64,000 nucleotides of DNA. It comes from Motacilla alba alba. Its lineage: Eukaryota > Chordata > Aves > Passeriformes > Motacillidae. Position numbers and translations under genes: made by a program. The stretch is from NCBI RefSeq assembly GCF_015832195.1, contig NC_052018.1, positions 59,457,666-59,521,665 on the forward strand. Direction: 5' to 3'. This document shows, one piece after another, positions 47,901 to 62,900 of the stretch (positions are counted from its first letter, which is position 1; the number at the start of each line of letters is the position of its first letter). Under the pieces are notes generated by a model. That model saw only the letters and a list, made by a program, of their open reading frames with translations, did no database searches and was not told the DNA's origin.

Positions 47901-50900
47901 CATGTTCAGTCACCTAGAATGCTTGGAGGCAGGCAGAATAGTCTTGTCCACAGCTTTCTAGAATAAACTGATCATTAAATGTTCATTGACATTCAAATCA
48001 AATGAATGCTACTGTTAAGTGTGCTGTCTTGAAAAAACACTGGCATTTTTTACAGTAACTTGAAAGTATTCACTTTACTTTGGCTATGATTTTCTCTCAG
48101 AGGAAAATAAAATTAATCCCAAAAGATCATATGGTAATCATGCATTAATGTTCTTTCTAACTTAATTATTTAACACTTGTTTTTTCAAAACCTGAGCTAA
48201 CAGTTTGAAAATGGTTTACCTTTACAGTCAGACTCCTTGGTTACCAGTACAGTTAGACTCCTTGGGGCTTATCATTGATTGTGTAACTCTTGCCTCATTC
48301 CCTCTTGTTCCCCCCCTCCCCATTCTGTAGAATTTTAGTCTTTGTTTCTTCCTTGTCCTTGTGTGATAATGCCATCTACATTTAGACGGGAAATGTTTCA
48401 TCTTTAATTTTCTGAGTAATGTGCCGTAGTTCAAGAATGGACAGTACAAAACAAAGCTTTGTATAAATTTTAATTTATATTTGCAGTTTTGTTGGGTTTT
48501 TTTTGTTGGTTTTTTTTTTTTTTTTTAATCAGGGTTTAACCTTTCAGTTTATTTTAAGTCACTCCGCCTTAACTGAACAGCGTTCTCCCAGATGTTGTGT
48601 TTGTGTTGCGGTGAGTGCTTAGGAGAGTGTTTGTGTCAGAGTGACTCTTGGGTGAATGCATAGGTCACTGGAGCAGTGCTCTTTTCTGGGCAAATATCAG
48701 GAGTCTGTTTCTTCTCTCTAGATGGTAGGATAGATGGGAGATAAATTTTGGGTTGATTGAGATCAGCATATTCTCTTTTCTGCTGCAAAATCAGTTACTA
48801 AATGAATAGGAAAAATAAATTGATCCATCAAGTTGTAAGGTGGATTTTAAATTAGGTTTTATTATGTATGTACATCATCAACAGGTGATAAATGTTCAGT
48901 GTTTGGAGAGAAATTCTCAATGCACATTTTAAAAAGTGACTCCACCCACTGTGGTGCTTTCCACAGCAATGCCTCAGATTTCAACAGCAAATGTCTGTAA
49001 CCGGGTTTTCATATAAGAAATGGTGTAAATACTTTCATTCTGCAAATCTACAACATGAAATTTAGGAAAATAACTAGAAAAAACAGTTTAAGTCAGTATT
49101 CAAATATCTTTTAGTAGTAATCAGACATTTAAAGATACTGATCAGTTTTTGCCTTTGAGGAAATGTTTCATATGGGTTGATATATATCCAGAAAAGCAGT
49201 AAGTGGCTAGTAAATGGAAGATCTTTTTCATAATCATATGGTAGTTCAGCTCTAAAGTGTTACTTTTTTAGGTTTACATATGGGTTCCTGTCTGCTCCCT
49301 TTCTTTGTTTTTCCAGCTTGTAAATGTGAACTAGTCTGTTTCAAAACGTCTGAAACTTACAGTTTTATCTGGCACTTGAAGATTACAGTGTTTCACTTTT
49401 GACCCTCTGAAGTGAATTGTATTTCTACTGTGAAAAAAATGCAGCTGCTTGATGTGATAAGACTTGAACTTCATTTGAATAAGACCTTTTAAACAAAGAG
49501 CTACATTTTATACTATCATACAGATAGCTGACTGGAATTTATACAGTTATTTAAAAGAGTGGGTGGGTTTCATTATGGTATTGGGGCACAGACTTAGCAA
49601 GTTCATGGTGACAGTTTAGGTTCTGAGTCAATTCCCTCTGAGGCATGCCAGAGCTGCCCTTACAGGCTGAGGACAACCACACTGGGCAGTTTGAGACCAC
49701 ATCCACCAACTGGACTCTTGCTCACGCCCTGCTCATCTCATGTGGTGTGCTCCTTGGGTGAGGAAGATCCTTCCCAGTTGATCTTCAGTACTGAGGTTGT
49801 ATTGACATATGCCTCTCCTTAGTAATCCTGTACGCCAGCTGAAGAACCTTTGTTCTTCTCTTGAAAGCTTCTCCACAGTTTTAGTAATCCCTGATGATTT
49901 CATGCCAGCCTTGGAGATTGTACAGTTGAGAGTGCCCTGTAGGTTAGTACTGTTGCCTAAGTAATGTAGATCTAAATGTCCATTTACTGCATTTACTACT
50001 GAGATTTTTCTGGTTTACTCTTGAGTTGATATCTTCAATGCAATCTCTCATGGAGCAGATCTCTTTGCTGAATGGCAGTAGCTGGCTTCAAAGCTGGTGT
50101 CCACTACTTCCTGTGTACTTACTACTTGGTAGTGTCACCAGTGTTCCTCCTCAACTTTTGACAGTCTGACTTTGTCCTAACCAGAATATAGGTGACAGCA
50201 GGCACAAGTGGGTATTATTGGGACTTCCCTTTACTGTGCACCAATTGACTGTTCATTCAGATTTTTTGCTGGCTGTATTTAAGGAGTAATTGTTTGGGTT
50301 AATTGTCATGCAAGGGCCTGTTTAGGACAGCTTAGTTTCTTAGTAGCCTTTTGTGAGAGATCTTGGTAAGTGTATTTTGGTGGTCCAGTTGGTTTTATAT
50401 CAGTGATTTCTCACTGTGCTCCTGGAAACTTTCAGAGAAGAACAATATACTGAGATGTTGCCTTTCTTTACAACAGCTGCATGGAATTGTCTGTGTCCCC
50501 ACTAATACATTTATTTGAAGTAATTTATGCTATTTTTTCTGGTACAAACATTTAACCTAACTGATCCATTGTGTCCTAATTCTCTCCTTGAACCAACCCC
50601 TGTCAGAAATTTGTGTTGGTTTTCCTGTCCTTCAGAGCTATAAGTTTGAGGCTGTTTTAAATGAGAATTCATGAATCATAGCTACCAAGTCTTGCATTCT
50701 TGAGTTCTGTTCTAATACTTTGTTATTTTTCACATCGTGACCTTGTTATTTACCTTATTGTAAACACACTTCAGGAGGATTCTGATGTGGTGTCAGTTTT
50801 TCCTTAGTGTGTAGATTAAAAAAAAAAAAAGGGGGCTCTGTGTGTGTGTGTATGTGTGTCTCTTTTTCTGTAGGGCTTTATCTCCTATGAGTCCCCCTGT

Positions 50901-53900
50901 AAATGCTGATTGTCTGGGACAAGCACTTTAGTAGATTTGCAATTACTTACCTCTTCTGAAAAGCACTGATTTTCATGCTTTCTCCTGTTTCTCAAAATTG
51001 ATTGCACTCTCTTTTGCACATACATTGCCAGCCAGAGTTTATGGTCACTCCCACTCCTCCCCATCCCTTGGAATATTCAGAGAGTTTCCTTGACTTTACT
51101 ATTTAACCATGTTGCCTTTTTTTTTTTCTGGTTTATTTAAAGACTTCTTTTATCTGAGGGCAAGGAATTACCTTCTGCAAATGAACATGAGTGTCTTAGA
51201 AAACTAAGACACTGGTCTTAGATAGCAAACTGGTTTAGCTAAACATCTGTAGGAAAGGGCACACAGGAAAAATTAAGCTAGGATATAAGCAGAGATTTTT
51301 AAAATAATGCATGTGTCTTTCACTCCTTATTCTTCAAATTCCAAATGTCTTAAAAGAATCATCTGTGCTGGATAAAAAACCAAAGTTTTCATTACTAGAG
51401 AGGCAGCAACCAAGTCTTGCTTCTCTAGTCAGCCTAGAAGCAAGAGAAAATGGGTTTGGTGGATAGACTGATGGATAAGGAGCTGGCTGGATGTCATCAT
51501 CCAAAGAGTAGTAGTTAATGGCTACAGTGTCCAAATGGAGACCAGTATGAAGTGATGTCCTGCAGGAGTCCACACTGGGATTGATACTATTTAATATCTT
51601 TTTTGATTACCTAGACAGTGGGATTGAATGCAATCTCAGCAGTGAGGTGCAATTGATGCACTTTTCAGAATGCAGTGTTTTATAGTAAATTAAAAGCTTC
51701 TTGAAGATAATTAAGGAAAAATAGTTTTTGAAGAATTTTTATTTCTTTTCTTGTTTTTTTGCAAGTACTAAAGTTGGGATTTGTGTGTTTTTTAAATGGC
51801 TGTAACAGCTGTAACCAGTTGTCCAAAAAGTCTCTCTCTACAGAAGCACTGTTTTACTCTTTTTATTGATTCCTTTCCACCACCACCTTTCCCCCTTGAA
51901 TTATCAGTCCTTCATGCTAAATTTGCCTCTTTGCTACCTGGAATAAAATATCGGGATGTTGGCAACAACCCAAGTTGTCCTGTTGGCTTTTGGCATCTTC
52001 CTGATAAGTGGTGCTAAGATACCTGACTGCACACAGCCCATGTCTCAGAGTCAGTTGTGTGCAACTCTTGCTTGTTTCCCAGCCCTGTGTATGGCTTCCT
52101 TGATACTTTGAACTGCCCCATTAGGGCCCAGATTATTTGGAAGCTGATGGCCTGGTCAGGTTTACAAGGTTGGCTTCTTGAATCTAGGCTGATTTCACAT
52201 TTGCTCATGTACATGTAAATTGTGTTTACTGATTAGTATTTCGGGCTTGAGAATGCTGACCAGGAACACCCAAAATGACTCTGCTAAGAAACACTATACA
52301 AACAAAAAGTTTCTGGTGCTGTAGTGTTCCCAGAAGTAGTTTAGCTGTAGTTGCACAACATCCAGCCAAACAGTAGCCAGGATGAGTGATTACATTTTGG
52401 TAATTACCTGTGAGTAACTGGAAGCTGAACAGTGAGCTGCAAAACTCACTGTTTCCCACAGCACACTCCTGAAAAAGCTGGCAGCCCACAGCTTGGACAG
52501 GAACACTCTTTGTTGGGTTAAGAACTAGCTGGATGGCTGGGCCCAGAGAGTGATAGTGAACAGTGCTGCATCCAGCTGGTGGCCAGTCATCAGTGGTGTC
52601 CCTCAGGGGTCTGGGCTGGGGTCAGTTCTGTTCAGTATTTTTACTGACGACACGGATGAGGGGATTGAGTCTTTCATCAGTAAATTTGCAGATGACCCTA
52701 AGCTGGGAGCATGTGTCGATCTGTTGGAAGGTAGGAGGGCTCTGCAGAGAGACTTGGAATGGTTGGATGGGTAGGCAGAGTCCAATAAGATGAAGTTTAA
52801 TAACTCCAAGTGCCAAGTCCTGCATTTTGGCCACAACAACCCCCTTGCAGCATTATAGGCTGTGTGCTTGGACAGTGCCCACGCGCAGACAGAGACCTGG
52901 GGGTACTGGTCGACAGCCGGCTGGACATGAGCCAGCAGTGTGCCCTGGTGGCCAAGAAGGCCAATGGCATCCTGGCCTGTATCAGGAACAGTGTGGGCCA
53001 ACAGTACCAGGGAGGTCACCCATGTACTTGGCACTGGTGAGGCCACACCTTGAATGCTGTGTCCAGTTCTGGGCCCTCAGTTTGGGAAGGATGTTGAGAC
53101 ACTTGAACACGTCCAGAGGAGGGCAAGAAGGCTGGTGAGGGGCTTGGAACACAAACCCTATGAGGAATAGCTGAGGGAGCTGGGGATGTTTAGCCTGGAG
53201 AAAAGGAGACTCAGAGGTGACCATATCACTCTCTACAACTTCCTAAAGGGTGGTTGTAGTCAGGTGGGGATTGGTCTCTTTCACTAGGCAGCAACTGACA
53301 GAACCAGAGGACACAGTCTTAAGCTGCGCCAAGGGTTGGATATTAGGAAAAAGTTTTTTACAGAAAGAGTGATAAATTACTGGACCTGTCTGCCCCGGGA
53401 GGTGGTGGCATCACCATCACTGGATGTGTTTGAAAAAAGACTGGATGTGGCACTCAGTGCCATGGTTTAGTTGAGGTGTTAGGGCATGGGTTGGACTCGA
53501 TGATCTTGAAGGTCTCTTCCAGCCTTGTGATTCTGTGAAAACAGAGAAGAAACTGATTAGTGACTTGGGTTTTTGCCTCTCTTCTCTCTTTTCCCTGTGG
53601 TGGTGAAGAGCATATACCTACATTTTAGAAATGTATTGCTTTTTGTCATGTGAGCAGCATGTAAATAATTCAGAATATTTTGCAACAGCAATTAGCATTA
53701 GCGAGAAGTAGTAACAGTTGTTTTAAAAGTGGATGTCTAGCTGTGAAGTGGTTATAATTTCACAGTTTTAATGGAGATCCTTTCAAGCTGAGAAGACAGA
53801 CACTTATGCTTGGACAAGCCTTTTTTTCACTTTGTGTTTTGACAGCTATAGGAGGTTTTGGTTAAAACTGGTTTTGACAAGAAAGGATAGAAAAAAAGCA

Positions 53901-56900
53901 TCTCATGTTTGCAAGGAGAGCAAATCCTTGTCTCTTAGAGACTCAAGTATGATGAAAGAATATCTACTTATTACCTTCAGCGATAAATTATTATAAGCAA
54001 CTTGGGAAGCATGACCTATATTTAAGATCGTCTCATCCTTTCCACTGTGTGATCTGTTCAGCCTTACAGTTTGCTTTATTAAATATAAACAATTCTGAAC
54101 TATGTTTTCTGAGCTAGCAGTTTGCCACAAATTGAGAAAATATTAGAAAGTTAAAGATATTGTAAATATCTGTATGGATATTCATCTGGTTCATAATATT
54201 GCATTTCCCAGGCTGTGTAGGAGAGGAGAGGGGGTTTTTGGCTTTGTTTCTGTTTCAATTACTGTTTTATGGAAGAACTGCAATTCTTCCTGTTTTCTAG
54301 GAAGGAAATAAAAATTTGGTTATGGATGATCATTCCTATTACCAGAACTCCATTTTTGAACTAATATGCTTCGAAACATGTGTTGTAAACAAAAATAAGA
54401 TATAAGTTAAGAATGTCCTTAAATCAGGTTTGGCACTTTGTGTCTAGTCTTTTTATGTCTGAAAGTAGCAAATATCAGCCAGTCCCTTCTCTTATAACAT
54501 TTAGACCTGAAGGAGAAAATAACAGCATTTTGTTCAAAATCATATATTGTGGATAATCAGAGATTTTCACAGCAAGTAAATAGCTTTGAGGAGGAGTTAC
54601 TTCTAATTACAACCCATCAGTCATAGCTGTGAATTTAGTTAGTGTAAAGTTTCACTGTGCAGCAAATTTCTGATGAATACCTGTCATGCTGGATTGTTTC
54701 TGCTGGGAGATGTATGTACCAGTTAAATGAACAGAGTTAATACTGCATCCAGGGAGAACATGGTTGCAAAACTGCATTACCTGTGTGCTCTGGTTTTTTT
54801 GCTGGTTAAATATTAGTGAAGTTAAGATGCTCAGCTTGAAATTGAGAACACAGCTGGGTTTTTGCTTAAACATTAGTAATAATTTCAATATATTACTTTC
54901 CTGGGTTAATGCAGTGAATGAATGAAGTTCTTTTTTGCAGTATGTTTAAAGTGTCAAATTGCTACATGCTTATGCTCACTGGGCTTGATTTTGTTATTGT
55001 TGTTGTTTGTTTGTTTAATGGAAAATGAAAAGACCAGATTCAGCAGGCATATGATGATGAATATACTAAGTTAAGGTTTTGTTACACTTCCATAAAGGTA
55101 TTTAAGAATATCAGTGTCTTTGCCCTGGAAAACTTAATAAGAGCTACCGTATTTGCATGTTTTAAGTATTTATTTTGTAACTTCACCTGAATATGCCTCC
55201 AGTATTTAGTGCTGGTAAAGCTAGGTGCATATCTAGGGACCGTTGCAAAGAAGTTCTCCTTTAAGCATTTTGAATCTTACATTATATGTTATTGAGCTTT
55301 TTTTTTTCTTTCTCCTTAAATGGGAATCTTTTCTTGCTTAATACATAAAATCCACTGAAAATTAGAAATGGTATTTTCTCTTGGAAAAATAATATATTCT
55401 ACTTACAACTGCACATTAAATTTCTGATGGTGTTTTTTTTCTTGCAGTTGTACTCGCTAAATGATTATAAGCCACCCATTTCTAAAGCTAAAATGACACA
55501 GATCACCAAGGCAGCGATCAAGGCTATAAAGGTATGAAACCAGTTAACTTCTTTTGACCTCTTTTACGTTTCTCATGTATGTCAAAATAATTTTGTGAAA
55601 TAGTCTAAAGAATTGGCTTCAGAACTTCCCACCTCCCTTGTGCTTACAATTTCCTAGTTATGATCATATGTGATATCTGGGAATGCAGCAGAAGGCTAAA
55701 AGTAGTGTGTGACTTTCATTTGCTAGTTGTCATATGTGAGAAAGAGATATACCAATTTGTCTCCATCTGAATTCCATCAGATCTGAAAGACGGGGTTTTT
55801 TCCTCAGTTTACAAAGGAAACACTGGCATGCCTCTTAACAGATGAATAAATAGAAAATTACAATACACCCTTCTTTCTCCATTACAATTCACCCTTCCTT
55901 CTCTCCTCTCTCCCTTTCTCCCTCCCCAAAATTTATGCATGCCTTTGGATCAATACATTCATTTTTCTGAATTCCTAGCATGCCTTTTCATGGATATTGT
56001 TCATAGATTTCAGTTTTCTTGTTGCTTGGATGTAAATTGTTTTAAAGTTCAGGTCTTAGTGCACTCATTAAAGATTATTCCTGCCACAAAGTAAAACTAA
56101 TTGCTAAACAACAGCACAGCAGAAAAAGTCACTGAAAAATGGTGAAGGAAAGAAGTATGCCACTAGTGTTAAGCATTAAAACAAATGGAAACTCAGAGCT
56201 GGAGAGGTAGAAAAGAAGACAGACCAAACTTACACTTTTCCTATACGCATTCTTTTGCTGACAATCCAGATATGTTTTCAGATAATGAAATCCATATGGG
56301 TGTTTTGTGTAATTGGGAAAGAGTTAATTTGATGACTGAAGAGTGAGATTCAGTGGCTTTCTTAAGTATGTCTCTGTAAGTTAAAGCCTGTATGTTCTTG
56401 TATAATGGAAATGCTGAAAACTTGTATCAAACTTAAGTAGTAAATCATAATAGATGGTTCTATTAATTAAGCAATTAAATTATACCCAAATGTTTTATTA
56501 TGTACTCAACTTGGAAATCCTACTTCCACTCTTACCATTTCAATGGCAACATTTAATTGTGCAAAGTGGTTATTTCAATTATTGACATGATTTAGAACCA
56601 TTGTAATTATATATGAGATTTTAAAAAAACAACTACATGAAAGACAGGCCAACTTTAAAGAAAAAGTATGCAGTTGATGCTATAAATTAATGAAATGCAG
56701 AGAATGCAGAGAAGTTCTACGTTTAGTAACATTAGGTGAACATCTTCAGTCATGTACAGTAAAATAACCATGTGTTTTGGTGGAACAATTATATTATTCT
56801 TCTAGTTCTCAATAAATAAGCATGCTTTTCAAAAAATTCAATGTAAAAAACCTTCAAGAGAAAGAAGAAACTTATATTAGCTCTTTTATATGCTGTTAAG

Positions 56901-59900
56901 TGTTTTAAGGAAGATTGCATGTTCAGCTGTAGATATTGAATTGCTATTTCATAATCCAAAGTTTCTGCTTCTGGTTTTGCTATCAATATAGCAACATACT
57001 TGAACAAGTGTATGCATCTTCATATTTTCTCCATTGAAATACTGTTATATTTTGCAGTTCTACAAACATGTTGTACAGAGTGTTGAGAAGTTCATTCAAA
57101 AGGTAAGTCAGTCAAGCAGGGGTTTAGATTCACATATGGATTAATTTTTTTGCACATATTAGTTTATCTCCATTTCTAGTTACATTCAGTTTCTGCTAAT
57201 AATCAGCAGCAGATCATAACCCATGATGAGGAACAACAAATACTTTGTTCTCATTTTGTTCTTTGATCTGAATCACTGTGGATACTGTTTTAGGGCTGCT
57301 TCTGTGTGTATTTATTTAATGTTAAAAGAGACTGTCAGTGAACAGCTAACAGCAAAACAATTGACAGCTGTTTGGCTAGTGACAGTTGCTTTTGCTTTTC
57401 TGCCAGGTTTTCCCATTGATTTTAAAGCTGAAGGGAAGATGACCTTCAGCCTCATCTTTTTTGTAGCAGGAGATGTAGCATTTCAGTTGGTGGTTGTTGC
57501 AAGTAAATTAAAACAAAAAAAAATGTAAATGGCTAGACTAGAATTACTTGTTGGGAAGATGATACTATTAATTTAAAGATTCTTTCTAGCAAAGAAATTT
57601 ATAGCACTTTCTTTTCTTGCAACAGTTAATTATGCTTGGGTAAAACTGCATTTTGCTTCCAGTTGGAAATGCATGGATTCAAATTTGTGAGTCTTCCCTG
57701 CTTACCTGTGTTGTACCTGATTGTTCAGTTGGTCTCTTTGGTACTGAATTTCTTCTCTCTTTGTAAATAGCAGTAAATTATGATTAAATTGCACTTTAGT
57801 TTTGACAAACAAGCTAGAGAAGTTAGGCTGTTATTGTTGCAATGTTGGATGCAATTTTCCTTCTGTTACTCTTTTTACAAAGCAGTCTGGATTGTTTTGT
57901 ATTAGTAACCTGTCTTGCTCATTAACTTTTATTCCTTGTTGCCCAGTGTACTCTGCAGTGCCATTTGACAGTGGCTGGGCAGTGTAAACAGGTTTCAGCT
58001 TCAGCCTGGTGTTTTTATCTGTCTCGGAACTATTTATCAGTGAAATACTTAGGTACTAGTACATCAGTCCTATGTGAAAAAAGTGTCATATATGTGTTTC
58101 AAAACAGTAGTAGAGACTGGTAGTATAGTTTATCAACACTGCTAGTTTTTTGTCAAGTAGTTGTCTTTTGGGTCCTTGACTCTGACTTCTTCCATCTCTG
58201 TGACAGGGATCACTATCCTCTGATCCCTGTTCAATGCTGCAGGTGAACACAGGAGTAGGAGAGCCCGAATACATCTTGTCCATCCTGCCCAGTAACACTT
58301 TGCAGTTCCACATCCTGAAATTAGCTCAGAATTGTCTGAGTTCCAAACAGTGCTTTTTAGTTACAGTGGATGTGATTGGCAGTTCAGTATTCATAGGCAC
58401 AAGAGAAGTTTTACCCTCTGCATGAATGAATGGCAGTTCGTCAGGATTGGGACTGGTTGTTCATGACCCTTCCACAAGCTACTTTGAGTTATCTTCACAT
58501 GCCTTCAGTGCCCAGTACTGCTCGATGAGGAAGTTCTGCACTGTTCATTGCTGGTTAGACAAGGCAGATGTATGTTTTTATTGATAACCTTGTTAATGAT
58601 CGCTCTGAATTAGGTGATTCCCTTTGGTGGGCTTGCTGAGGGGTTTTTAATTATTTCATGAATAATTTAGTGAAATGTGCAACTTATTAATAACTTTAAA
58701 TAATAACTTTTTGCTTTAGAAGCAGATGAAAGCTAGGTATTTGATATTAAAGGGCTTAAATTGTATGTTTGGAGAATAATTGGATGTTTTCTGCAAGCAG
58801 TCGCTTCAAGTTAAAGCTCAGGATGACTGAATCTTCCATTAAAATCTGCTGTAGACCTGACCAGAGTGATGTCAATGCCATCTCAGATAGTTTGCTCTTC
58901 ATCCTTCACAGCTCCAGTATTTTCTTTTGTAATTTCATGATGCTACTGAAACTTCAGATAAAATAATTGCCCATGACATGCTTCATTTTGTGACACTTAA
59001 CTCACTGGTCTATTATTATTTTGGTTGACTGCTTTAGTCTTTGGCAAGAGATCACTTCAGGGGTCAAATGATCCCATTTTGTATATGTGGAGAGCCATTC
59101 ATTGGAGAGCCAGACTTAATTTCTTTGAGTAATCAAATTACATTATTGATGACTCACCCAGAAAATAAGTAAATATTTGTGTGTAAAGGCTGTTCCATCT
59201 GAGATTAGGGATATGCAGGTTCACTGCCCCAGTTTTAATTATTATTTTATTTTTTTACTTGTATTTTATTGCCTTTTCTATATAATTTATATTATTACAT
59301 TATTATCATACTTTGCTTTCTTTATGTGCCATGTTTTAAAATACTTCATCTAATATATGTCCCGAGTTTTCTTTTTCAATTTCTGTGAGCTTTATTAATT
59401 TGAATATTGTGATAAGTTGTATACCTGTCTGTTCTGTATGCAGAATACTCTTGTTTAATAATTTAAATAAAATTTCAGAGGCTACAATACATTGATTTTC
59501 TGAAGACAGTGTATTATATCCAATTTAAGCTTAATGATGCAAATATATATCCTAAAAGGATGTCACACACATTCTAAAAAGAAAGAGTGCCATACTTAAA
59601 TACATTGAACCATGTTTAGGATCTAAAGAAAGGCTTTCTAAAGGTTGCAAGTGTTAGCAAATCAACACTTTTCAAAACAGAACATTTGTATGTAGGGCAT
59701 AGTAAAATTAATATTCTGAAGCATTTTTTTGGCACTTTATTAAAGATTATTGACTTAGTGTGTTGCATACTATGTCTACAGGACCAGAGAGGAAAAGAGT
59801 GTCCTTTCTCATGTTTTCCATAATACCTTGTGTGATATACACTCAATATTTATTAAGTGAATCCATAACATAATGTATTCTGATGATGACTTCATTATAC

Positions 59901-62900
59901 TTTTTGACCATGTTTCATTCTCTCTTAAAACTGGTTGCAGTAATGTGGTGTAATTACTTTGCAATTAAAAGACAAAAATTTTACCATTAGTTGTTAAGAA
60001 AGTAAAATTACATAATTAATTAGTATTTTAGTTAGCAGACATGCCTTATAAATTTCATACTGTTTGTAAATTATGCAAGTTTTCCAGAGTTGTAAAATAA
60101 ACTATATTATGTTATATTCTCAACCAAACAGATGTCCCCATAACTATGTTTTTCTACTGCAGGGGAGGATATACCACACCCTAATTACAACAATGTAAAA
60201 TAAAGTAAACAAATTTTAACTTTAATGTTTACTTTGATCATAAAGATCATGATTTGGTCATGCTTTATGCAGTACTTTTAAAATAGCGTGTACATTTTAA
60301 AAGGTTATGTGGTTTGTGTGTTAATTTTTTTAATAGACTTTTAAAAGTTAATTCTTTAGCAGTAAAAAATTGATTTTCTACCATTTACGTATCTTCAGAA
60401 TGCATGTAGATGTGATAATTTAAACATAAAGGTTAGATGTTACTTGAGAAAGCTTCACTTTCCAGGACAATTTATAAAATAGAGAACATTTCAATATACT
60501 TGGACCCACTTAAAAATTAGAGAGGATTGTTTGTATTTACTCTTCTGTTAATGGTTTTGGTTATTTTTCACATATGCTCTTTTTAAATCACCATTCTTTG
60601 TAGTGCAAACCAGAGTACAAGGTGCCTGGTCTGTATGTCATTGACTCCATTGTGAGACAGTCCCGGCATCAATTTGGACAAGAAAAGGATGTATTTGCGC
60701 CAAGATTCAGCAATAACATCATCAGCACTTTCCAGAACTTGTACCGTTGTCCTGGTGATGACAAGGTAAACCACTTACAGATCTTTCTAGTTAAAACAAT
60801 TTTTAGCATATAATCCATAAAGAATAGAGGGACTTCATCTCACTTTCTACTTGCGGGAGGGGATCTACTTATAAACTTGCCCTGTATATGTATTTCTTAA
60901 TGATGCTTGTCTTAGTGTAGGGATTGGAAAGATACATCCAATGAGATTAATTAGAGTTTTGAAAAGGTTGTCTTTCCCTTGATTCTATGATTATCCAGCA
61001 GCTAAATAAGGTTTAACTTGTATAGTTTGACTCACTAGCTCAGCTATTCCCTCGGATCACAATAGTTGAGATAGCCACCAAATTCTGTTTCTAAAAGATT
61101 GGCTGGAAATAGCAGAGTGCAGGCAGCTTAATTTCCTTCATATTTGTCCCTTAGTTGTAAAATAGGTAGTGTTTCTTCTTATTGAATAACTGCAAAAGGT
61201 GGAGGATTCTAAGGGTTTTGTCTTCACAGAAATTTGTGTAATAGAGTCATTAGGTAAAGTAGTAAGTAAGGCTGGATGCTACAGGAAGAGTTGTATTTAG
61301 AATAGTTACATGCATTCCTAGAGCTGTATTTTTCAACCAGAGATATGAAAACCCAAGGCTTCCATGGAAGGTGATTAAGGCACGTTCAGCCATTGTGTTA
61401 TCTTAGGATTCCTGCCTTTTTAGAGTAGTTAAGACCGCTGCAAGAAAATGTGTCAGGACCTGGAAATTTTGCTTGGTTGGATAAACTTGGCTAAGGATGT
61501 CTATCTTCTCTGCAACTGAGTTCTGAAGTGTTGCTGAACAGGTTATTTAAGTTAAATGACATTTTTCCAATCTGGTTTTAGGTTATCTGTGTGATTAATG
61601 TGTGCTGCTTCAATTCCACAGTGTTTTACTGTGGGGCTTTTTTATAAATAAGCACTGTTTTTTAACTTACATTTTTAGTGTGTTTTGTAAACTCATTTAG
61701 CTTGCTACTTTGGGAAATATACTAATACAGAAAGATCCTGATGTATTGAAGAAGGAGAGGTTGGAACAAGGATGGATGCAAGTACTCAGTTTGTGTCTAG
61801 TTTAAAAAATACATAATAAATTTATTGGCTAAGAAATGGCACTATTTGCCTGTGATATTTCAATGCATGGCAATTAATGTATTGCATTAGAGGTGTTTCA
61901 TGTGAAGAGAGATAGTAAAACCTAGTCTATTTAGGGTCTACAAAAGTCCTGTCAGGTTCATTTCTAGGATATTTTTTGCCTCAGCATAAAATGTACTTTT
62001 CAATCTTAAGTCCTGCTGCTGTGCTGCATATGGATTCAATATTGTAGGAGGGTCTTTGTGCTGTGAAAGTAGTTGTTATATACATTGCCTAGCAAAAATC
62101 TGAGCTTTCAGAGACCAAGATATTTACCTGGTTTGTAACATTTTGATGTTTAATCTGATTGAAAGGCAAAATGGAGAAGAAACACAGCAGTTAGCTTCAT
62201 ACGAGCAAATGTAGAAATTGTTTTTAAATCAAACAGAAGTGCAATAACATTTCTTTTAAAGTAGCAACAAAAACACCCCACTGATTCCTTTGTCTGGCCC
62301 AGAGAAAGTGCAAGTTGTGGATAGATACAGAACCACAGAAACAGTTTTATAGTCCGTTCTGGAGAGATGAGGGAAGTTAGAGCCTCTGATAGACTTGACA
62401 AGGACTGCTTATAATACAGACTTTAAAGAAGAAGGACTCGCATAATAAAATGCTGAGTGGAAGCCATCAAAGATTTCTTTAAGGGATCTCTAAATTGCAT
62501 CTTCCATGCAGTGAAAATTCAGCGCTTCTTTATTATAGTTAAGGATCCTCTTGTAGTTCTGGACAAACAGACTTCTTTTTCTTTGCTTTGAACACTGTGG
62601 CTAAGTGCTCTATGTTCTTGTTTTGTAGAACTCAAGTAATTAAACCACCTTTGTGGCAGCAAACACCAGATCCTATGAAGAATTTTCCTGCTCTTTGTAA
62701 TGCAGCTGGTTTTTTTTTTTCCAAAATAAAGCAAAATCTTTCCTTTTGATGGAAGTTAAGCTTATTGAAAAAAGACTGGAAGCAGATCAAAATGATGATC
62801 TGTTTGTGATGTAATAGAATGCTTCTGTTTAATAGAAAAAAATGTAATAGAAATGTAAGCTGAACAATGAGTTCCAGCTAATGGAATTGTATGAAGTCTT

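Larger units (their letters stand above)
35903..55447 (+). other. SCAF8: SCAF8 intron 1
   Basis: A 19.5-kb phase-0 intron from GTGTGT to TTGCAG. It carries the downstream half of the CpG island, a purine-rich block (36224-36274), the G22 tract, three sense CR1 fragments, and otherwise AT-rich unique DNA. Block 49620-50200 is slightly GC-richer than its surroundings but I cannot assign it to a repeat family. No alternative coding exon is clear. All ORFs in the intron are short, and those in 52550-53224 belong to CR1. Confidence 0.9.

Noticed and set aside
49620..50200. Possible old transposable element in intron 1
   Set aside because: Slightly GC-richer than its flanks, but I could match it to no CR1, LTR or DNA-transposon landmark by eye.
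52603..53046. 147-codon minus-strand ORF
   Set aside because: It is the antisense shadow of the CR1 reverse-transcriptase region.
57223..57528. 101-codon ATG-started ORF in SCAF8 intron 3, partly hydrophobic
   Set aside because: It lies fully inside an intron, has no family features, and a T-rich intron easily yields hydrophobic frames.
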